DNA from: Pseudoxanthomonas kaohsiungensis | Lineage (GTDB): Bacteria > Pseudomonadota > Gammaproteobacteria > Xanthomonadales > Xanthomonadaceae | Direction: 5' to 3' | Assembly: GCF_010211765.1 (NCBI RefSeq) | Contig: NZ_PDWO01000007.1 | Coordinates: forward strand, 62,001-126,000 | Length of the DNA: 64,000 nucleotides | In this document: one piece after another, positions 60,757 through 64,000 of the stretch | Position numbering within the stretch: the first letter of the stretch is position 1 | Layout: each line of letters begins with the position of its first letter | Program-made: the position numbers and the translations under genes | The notes under the pieces: generated by a model | The model's input: the letters and a program-made list of their open reading frames with translations, nothing else | Database searches by the model: none | What the model was told of the DNA's origin: nothing

Positions 60757-61566
60757 CTATTCGCTGGGTACAAGGTGTCCCGTAAGGGCGTATAGCTGGT
60801 CGTAGTCCGGTGCGGGCACGCTCAACCACATCGCGGCGGAGGCGGGCAGGCATTGGACCTCCGGACCCTGGGCAAGCCGCTCCATCAAGCCCTTGGCCTC
60901 TTCGGCGCTGTAGCACGCGAGTCGCAGGTGGCCTCCGGTCAGCTCCGCTCGTGTCCCCAGCGCCTCGCCCAGCCGATCGAGGAACCGGCTCGTGTCCGGA
61001 GCTGCCTGCCGCGTGAGCCCAGACTTCGCGTCCGCCAGTGCAGCCTCCAGGCTCCGCACCGACCATCGGTGCCCGAGCGCCTGGCGCGTCCAGTGCTCCT
61101 GTTGTTCCCGGGGGAGCGCCGCCAAGATTCGCCCATGTCCCGGCGTGAGGTGGCCACGCCGGATGCATTGACGGATCAGGTCGCACGAATCGCTGAGACG
61201 GGTCAAGCGGCTGACGTTTGCCGGGGTGGTGCACAGCAATCCGGCGACCACGAGGTTAGGCAGGCCAGCGGCGCGGAGCAGGGCACAGACCTCCGCGGCG
61301 GTCACCCAGTCCACCGTAGGGCCCGTGTCCGCCCCTTGGAGCGCCTTGGCGTCCGTGTCGGAGCATTCCACCACCCAAGCCTCCAGAAGCGCCGCAGAGC
61401 CCGCCTGCAGGGCTCCGCGGCCCCACAGCAGCTCCCAGGTGGCCGAACCACAGCGGCGGGCGACGACACGCCGCTGTGCGGGCACGAAGCCGCCTTCGGC
61501 CGCGTCAGGGTCGGGGAGCCAGATCGAGGAAGCGGGGATGGAGAGGGGGGTTGGGATCTTTGCCAC
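60757..61566 (-). CDS. ParB/KorB-like DNA-binding protein
   Basis: A 269-residue protein from a GTG. The middle has the ParB/KorB helix-turn-helix and following helices (NVSRLTRLSDSCDLIRQCIRRGHLTPGHGRILAAL, then WSVRSLEAAL). The N-terminus keeps IPASSIWLPD, like the ParB start, but the GERRYRA box is not evident. Two perfect CACGTG-centred palindromes lie upstream at 61577 and 61630 and are the likely binding sites. It is separate from parA and on the opposite strand. Confidence 0.78.
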   Translation of the reverse strand: MAKIPTPLSIPASSIWLPDPDAAEGGFVPAQRRVVARRCGSATWELLWGRGALQAGSAALLEAWVVECSDTDAKALQGADTGPTVDWVTAAEVCALLRAAGLPNLVVAGLLCTTPANVSRLTRLSDSCDLIRQCIRRGHLTPGHGRILAALPREQQEHWTRQALGHRWSVRSLEAALADAKSGLTRQAAPDTSRFLDRLGEALGTRAELTGGHLRLACYSAEEAKGLMERLAQGPEVQCLPASAAMWLSVPAPDYDQLYALTGHLVPSE

Positions 61567-61576
61567 TGGCTCTATT

Positions 61577-61594
61577 CCTTGCCACGTGGCAAGG
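61577..61594. promoter_or_regulatory. parS-like palindrome 1
   Basis: Perfect 18-bp palindrome CCTTGCCACGTGGCAAGG, 11 bases upstream of the ParB-like start. The CACGTG centre and flanking TT/AA resemble chromosomal parS. Likely ParB-like binding site, with autoregulation. Confidence 0.7.
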
Positions 61595-61629
61595 ATGCTA
61601 AGCGAAATGGCGCTTCAGAGTCCAGTATC

Positions 61630-61645
61630 CTTGCCACGTGGCAAG
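61630..61645. promoter_or_regulatory. parS-like palindrome 2
   Basis: Perfect 16-bp palindrome CTTGCCACGTGGCAAG, 53 bp from the start of palindrome 1 (five helical turns). Same core. Confidence 0.7.
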
Positions 61646-62359
61646 AAATCGGGCGCAGTGTGGCGTTTCGCAGGACGAATGCAGTGCGATTGATCGTCCT
61701 CGCGCTCCGACTTGCCGAGGGTGCCAGGAGCCCGCAGTGGCCTCGAATGCACTCACAATGCGAAGTGCATTCCCGGCTTACGCCTGCCCAACGAGCCGCC
61801 GGGCGGCCATACACTGCACTTAGCCCCCAATTTTGGGGGCGGCATTGAGTGAATTGAAATCACATCAAATCACTATCGAGTCCTGCGCATTCGCGCCCTG
61901 GTGATCCGGCGCAGCCGCGGCTCTGCAGCGCGAACCGCGGGGCCCCCCGGTGGGGCTCTAGGCGAGGGCACGCGGATGCGCTTCGTTCCGACTCGCTCGA
62001 TGACGTGCGATCGCTGTGGCCGTCGTTCGCAGCATCCAAAGCACTGCGCCGTTCGGCGGGCGTCGCACTTAGCCCCCAATTTTGGGGGCGCAGGTTAGGG
62101 CGTGGTAAGTGAAATCACGTGATTTCACTTTTGGGGCGCCGGCGCTTGCGGCCACTCTTGGGCGACCAGGCTTTCGCGCCTCAGCGGCAGCCTTGGGGCA
62201 TCGCCGGCCGGGTGCTTGCTTCGCACCCGGCCGTGACTCAGTGGTGCGGCTGCGACTTCTCGGTCAGCTCGGGCGAGCGTGAGCTGTGCTGGGACACACG
62301 CACTGCGACCCCAAAATTGGGGGCGCACATGCAGTGCAATCAAATCACGTGATTTGAAA
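61646..62359. repeat. intergenic region with repeats, no gene seen
   Basis: About 700 bases without a convincing gene. Family B copies at 61823, 62072 and 62307; family A clusters at 61851-61873, 62108-62130 and 62339-62363. The first two B copies lie in a longer shared block (GCACTTAGCCCCCAATTTTG then GGGGCG) at 61817 and 62066. Confidence 0.6.
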
Positions 62360-63352
62360 TCATTTTGGACGACTGAAGGGCTTGGGCTTGGCCTTCAGGC
62401 GAACCGTGGCGACCTCTTCCGGGAGGGGCTGGACCAGGACGCGGCCGCGACCGACCCGGGCAGGGGCGTAGTTCCGGATGGCCGTCTCGTCAGAAGCCTG
62501 GCCCAGAAGGGCGGCCACCGTCGCCGTTCCGTCGCCCGCGCTCTTGGCGTCGGCGGCGAACTGGTGGCGGAAGCTGTAGAGCGCCGGGTAGGACCGGCGC
62601 TTGCCAAGGACGCGCTGGGCGATCCGGCGTAGCGTCTTGCGCAGCGTCTCGGTGAGCCGGGCAAAGCTCTCGGCATCCCGGTGCCCGTCGACCAGCTCCA
62701 GCATTTGCTCTATCGATTCCAGTTGCTCGGGGCTCAGCGCCCCGAGCTTCAGGGTCCGGGTCTTCCCGTTGCCCCGCCCGTGCGTGTTCTTGGCGTTCTG
62801 CACCAGCAGGGCGGGCTCCCCTCCGGGGAGGGTGATGCGATCGGCGTGCAGCCACTCCCCTGGTCGTACCCCGACCAGGGAGGTGGCCTGGCACCAGGTC
62901 AGCAGGGCGCGGGCCGACGCAGACCGCGGCCCACGCATCTCCAGCTCGTTGGCGGACAGCTTCTGCAGGTGGTCGTAGATAGCCTGCAGGTCCGCGTCCT
63001 GGATCTGCTTGGCCTTGCGGGCGGATGTCCGGTTTGTCCGCCGCAGAGCTCCGGCCTGGCCTTCGCTGTCCAGGATCTGGATGGCGTACTGGATCTCTTG
63101 GGCGTCTTGCAGGCTGGGTGCTTGGCCCGCGGCGTGCTCAAGCTGGGCGCGAACGGCCGACTTGTATGTTTGCCATGTGCGCTTTGCGAGGTCGGGCTTT
63201 CGCTTGATCAGGTGCTCGACCAGGGTAATCGGGGCAACGTGTTCGGGTGCTTGGGCGCCTGTTGCATGGGCCGCTTGGGCGCGCAGCGACGCGAATGTGA
63301 TGGCGTAGAAGTGTTCGGTTCTCGCAGATCGGCTTCGTTGGGTGGCGGACAT
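62360..63352 (-). CDS. tyrosine recombinase
   Basis: A 330-residue tyrosine recombinase. An N-terminal SAM-like core-binding region (about 45-95) precedes the catalytic domain: Arg in GVRPGEW (near 163), YSFRHQFA (Arg near 262), GQASDETAIRNYAPA with the nucleophile Tyr near 295. The usual His of the H-x-x-R box is Tyr, and the second His is Gln, so it is an atypical member. Probably resolves plasmid multimers at the inverted repeat 23 bases upstream (63375-63409). Confidence 0.85.
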   Translation of the reverse strand: MSATQRSRSARTEHFYAITFASLRAQAAHATGAQAPEHVAPITLVEHLIKRKPDLAKRTWQTYKSAVRAQLEHAAGQAPSLQDAQEIQYAIQILDSEGQAGALRRTNRTSARKAKQIQDADLQAIYDHLQKLSANELEMRGPRSASARALLTWCQATSLVGVRPGEWLHADRITLPGGEPALLVQNAKNTHGRGNGKTRTLKLGALSPEQLESIEQMLELVDGHRDAESFARLTETLRKTLRRIAQRVLGKRRSYPALYSFRHQFAADAKSAGDGTATVAALLGQASDETAIRNYAPARVGRGRVLVQPLPEEVATVRLKAKPKPFSRPK

Positions 63353-63374
63353 GCGGGGTGTTTGGCCATCTGTA

Positions 63375-63409
63375 CATTAGTGGGACAGATAATAACTGTC
63401 CCACTAATG
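63375..63409. promoter_or_regulatory. putative recombination core site
   Basis: Perfect 14-bp inverted arms CATTAGTGGGACAG and CTGTCCCACTAATG around the 7-bp spacer ATAATAA. This is the layout of a tyrosine-recombinase core site (two arm-binding sites and a 6-8 bp crossover region). It lies 23 bp upstream of the recombinase start, so it may also be the operator. Confidence 0.75.
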
Positions 63410-63948
63410 CTTTGGGTGTGTGGATATCGCCTGCGCCTGCGCTCGGATGGCTCGAACACCATAGTTTGGCCACCTGGGGCGGAGTGGTTGGAGAACGGTG
63501 CTGTCCGTTGTGTGCTGTGAAATCACCTGAAACGAAATCACATGATGTGATTTGAAATCGTTTGTTGCGCCCCAGAAATTGGGGCCTCAGCGTGATATCC
63601 GGGGGTTTGCGTCCGCTTCCAGGTGGGCCGGGGAGGGTGGTCGGCCTGATGCGCCCCCAAATTTGGGGCGTAAGGGCGTTGGTGATAGGGCGGTCGGGCC
63701 ATTCCCGTCTGCTCTGCTTACTCATACTTATAGATCGTGAAACGGTGGGGCTGCTGGCGAGGTGGTCAAGCGTGTTCAGGCTCGTGGGCAAGGGGTGGGC
63801 ATCGGCACGTGTCCACGGCTTGTCCATCACCCTGTACACCGGTCGCCGCGAGCGGCGATGTCCACGTCGGGGCGCCGTTGGGATCTGTGGCCGACCTGGC
63901 GCAGGGGAGCCCACGATCGCGAACAATAGGCAGCAATAGACCAGCCGT
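63410..63948. other. intergenic region with repeats, no gene seen
   Basis: Open frames occur but are not protein-like. It contains a family A cluster (63516-63560) and family B copies at 63569 and 63653. From about 63720 to 63948 I see nothing specific. Confidence 0.5.
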
Positions 63949-63965
63949 CACTTTCGTTATAGGAT
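63949..63965 (-). promoter_or_regulatory. recurring 17-bp motif, weaker copy
   Basis: Minus-strand ATCCTATAACGAAAGTG. The AACGAAAGTG half is exact, the ATACT half is not. It faces a stretch without a clear gene; a 61-codon frame (GTG or TTG start near 63950) might be its target. Confidence 0.35.
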
Positions 63966-63974
63966 AGGGACAAC

Positions 63975-63990
63975 TGCGATACACGTATCG
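63975..63990. repeat. short palindrome near window end
   Basis: GCGATAC-AC-GTATCGC, 7-bp perfect arms with a 2-base centre, 10 bases beyond the operator copy. Possible regulator site for a gene to the right of the window. Confidence 0.4.
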
Positions 63991-64000
63991 CGCATTGCCA

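Noticed and set aside
58424-63670. CRISPR array
   Set aside because: The repeats are short palindromes at irregular spacing in two families, with no constant-length spacers and no cas genes.
63138-63926. 262-codon minus-strand frame near the right end
   Set aside because: Runs through the recombinase start, the core site and several repeats, and is Pro/Arg/Ser-rich without motifs.
63766-63984. 72-codon minus-strand frame behind the weak operator copy
   Set aside because: No ribosome site, low-complexity product, non-ATG start; not enough to call a gene.
1-64000. Insertion sequences, transposons or integron parts
   Set aside because: No transposase or characteristic terminal inverted repeats were seen; the only recombinase is the tyrosine type at 62360-63352.
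1-64000. tRNA, rRNA or riboswitch genes
   Set aside because: Looking through the gaps I saw no cloverleaf-like or conserved RNA pattern; a covariance-model scan was not possible.

Overview
The window is backbone of a large, GC-rich, self-transmissible-type plasmid (or a plasmid-like element). It carries a Rep_3-type initiator with an iteron-like origin, ParA and ParB-like partition genes, a tyrosine recombinase with its own putative core site, an EexN-type exclusion lipoprotein and most of an I-type (Dot/Icm, IncI Tra/Trb-like) type IV secretion system. GC-rich codon use and the combination of an I-type conjugation system with these backbone genes suggest a Xanthomonadaceae host (Xanthomonas, Stenotrophomonas, Lysobacter), where Dot/Icm-like plasmids are known. 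That host assignment is inference, because no chromosomal marker is present.

Layout. (1) 1-5.99 kb: a tightly overlapping minus-strand operon of unknown proteins around a C5-cytosine DNA methyltransferase. (2) 6.14-6.39 kb: eexN-like lipoprotein, plus strand. (3) 6.5-12.0 kb: a second minus-strand run of mostly unknown proteins, with a DUF6036-like nucleotidyltransferase and an AbiEi-like protein. (4) 12.2-12.6 kb: a tiny free-standing plus-strand transcription unit with its own promoter and terminator. (5) 12.6-15.5 kb: unknowns and an ArdC-domain anti-restriction protein. (6) 15.5-25.1 kb: coupling-complex half of the T4SS (DotM, DotL, IcmV-like, DsbC-like lipoprotein, M15-like peptidase, lytic transglycosylase). 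(7) 25-34 kb: two different type IA topoisomerases, a degenerate EAL protein and unknowns. (8) 34-43 kb: a 1.7-kaa adenine-methylase/Strawberry-notch-helicase fusion, an unknown 431-aa protein and an SF1 helicase. (9) 43-45 kb: two helix-turn-helix regulators divergent from an HNH protein. (10) 45-55.6 kb: core T4SS in R64-like order DotI-H-G-F-E-P-N-(unknown)-O. (11) 55.8-58.0 kb: small genes and rep. (12) 58.0-64 kb: oriV/par/recombinase region packed with two interleaved short palindrome families.

How it fits together. DotI/H/G/F/E/P/N/O with DotL/DotM form the transfer channel and coupling complex. The lytic transglycosylase, peptidase and DsbC-like protein would help it cross the envelope. 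The ArdC domain, the C5 methylase and the DarB-like methylase-helicase look like tools to survive restriction on entry. The topoisomerases and SF1 helicase would serve replication or transfer. DotA, DotB, DotC, DotD and a relaxase were not found here and presumably lie outside the window.

Two patterns cut across unrelated genes. First, a 17-bp promoter/operator motif (ATACTnnAACGAAAGTT) sits in front of many transcription units, suggesting one plasmid-wide regulator. Second, an unexpectedly large share of the accessory proteins end in -RP, -PRP or -RPR despite different codons and stop codons. Two 50-residue proteins 44 kb apart share both ends (QT[M/L]PL ... RPRPR). These are the strongest candidates for something undescribed.
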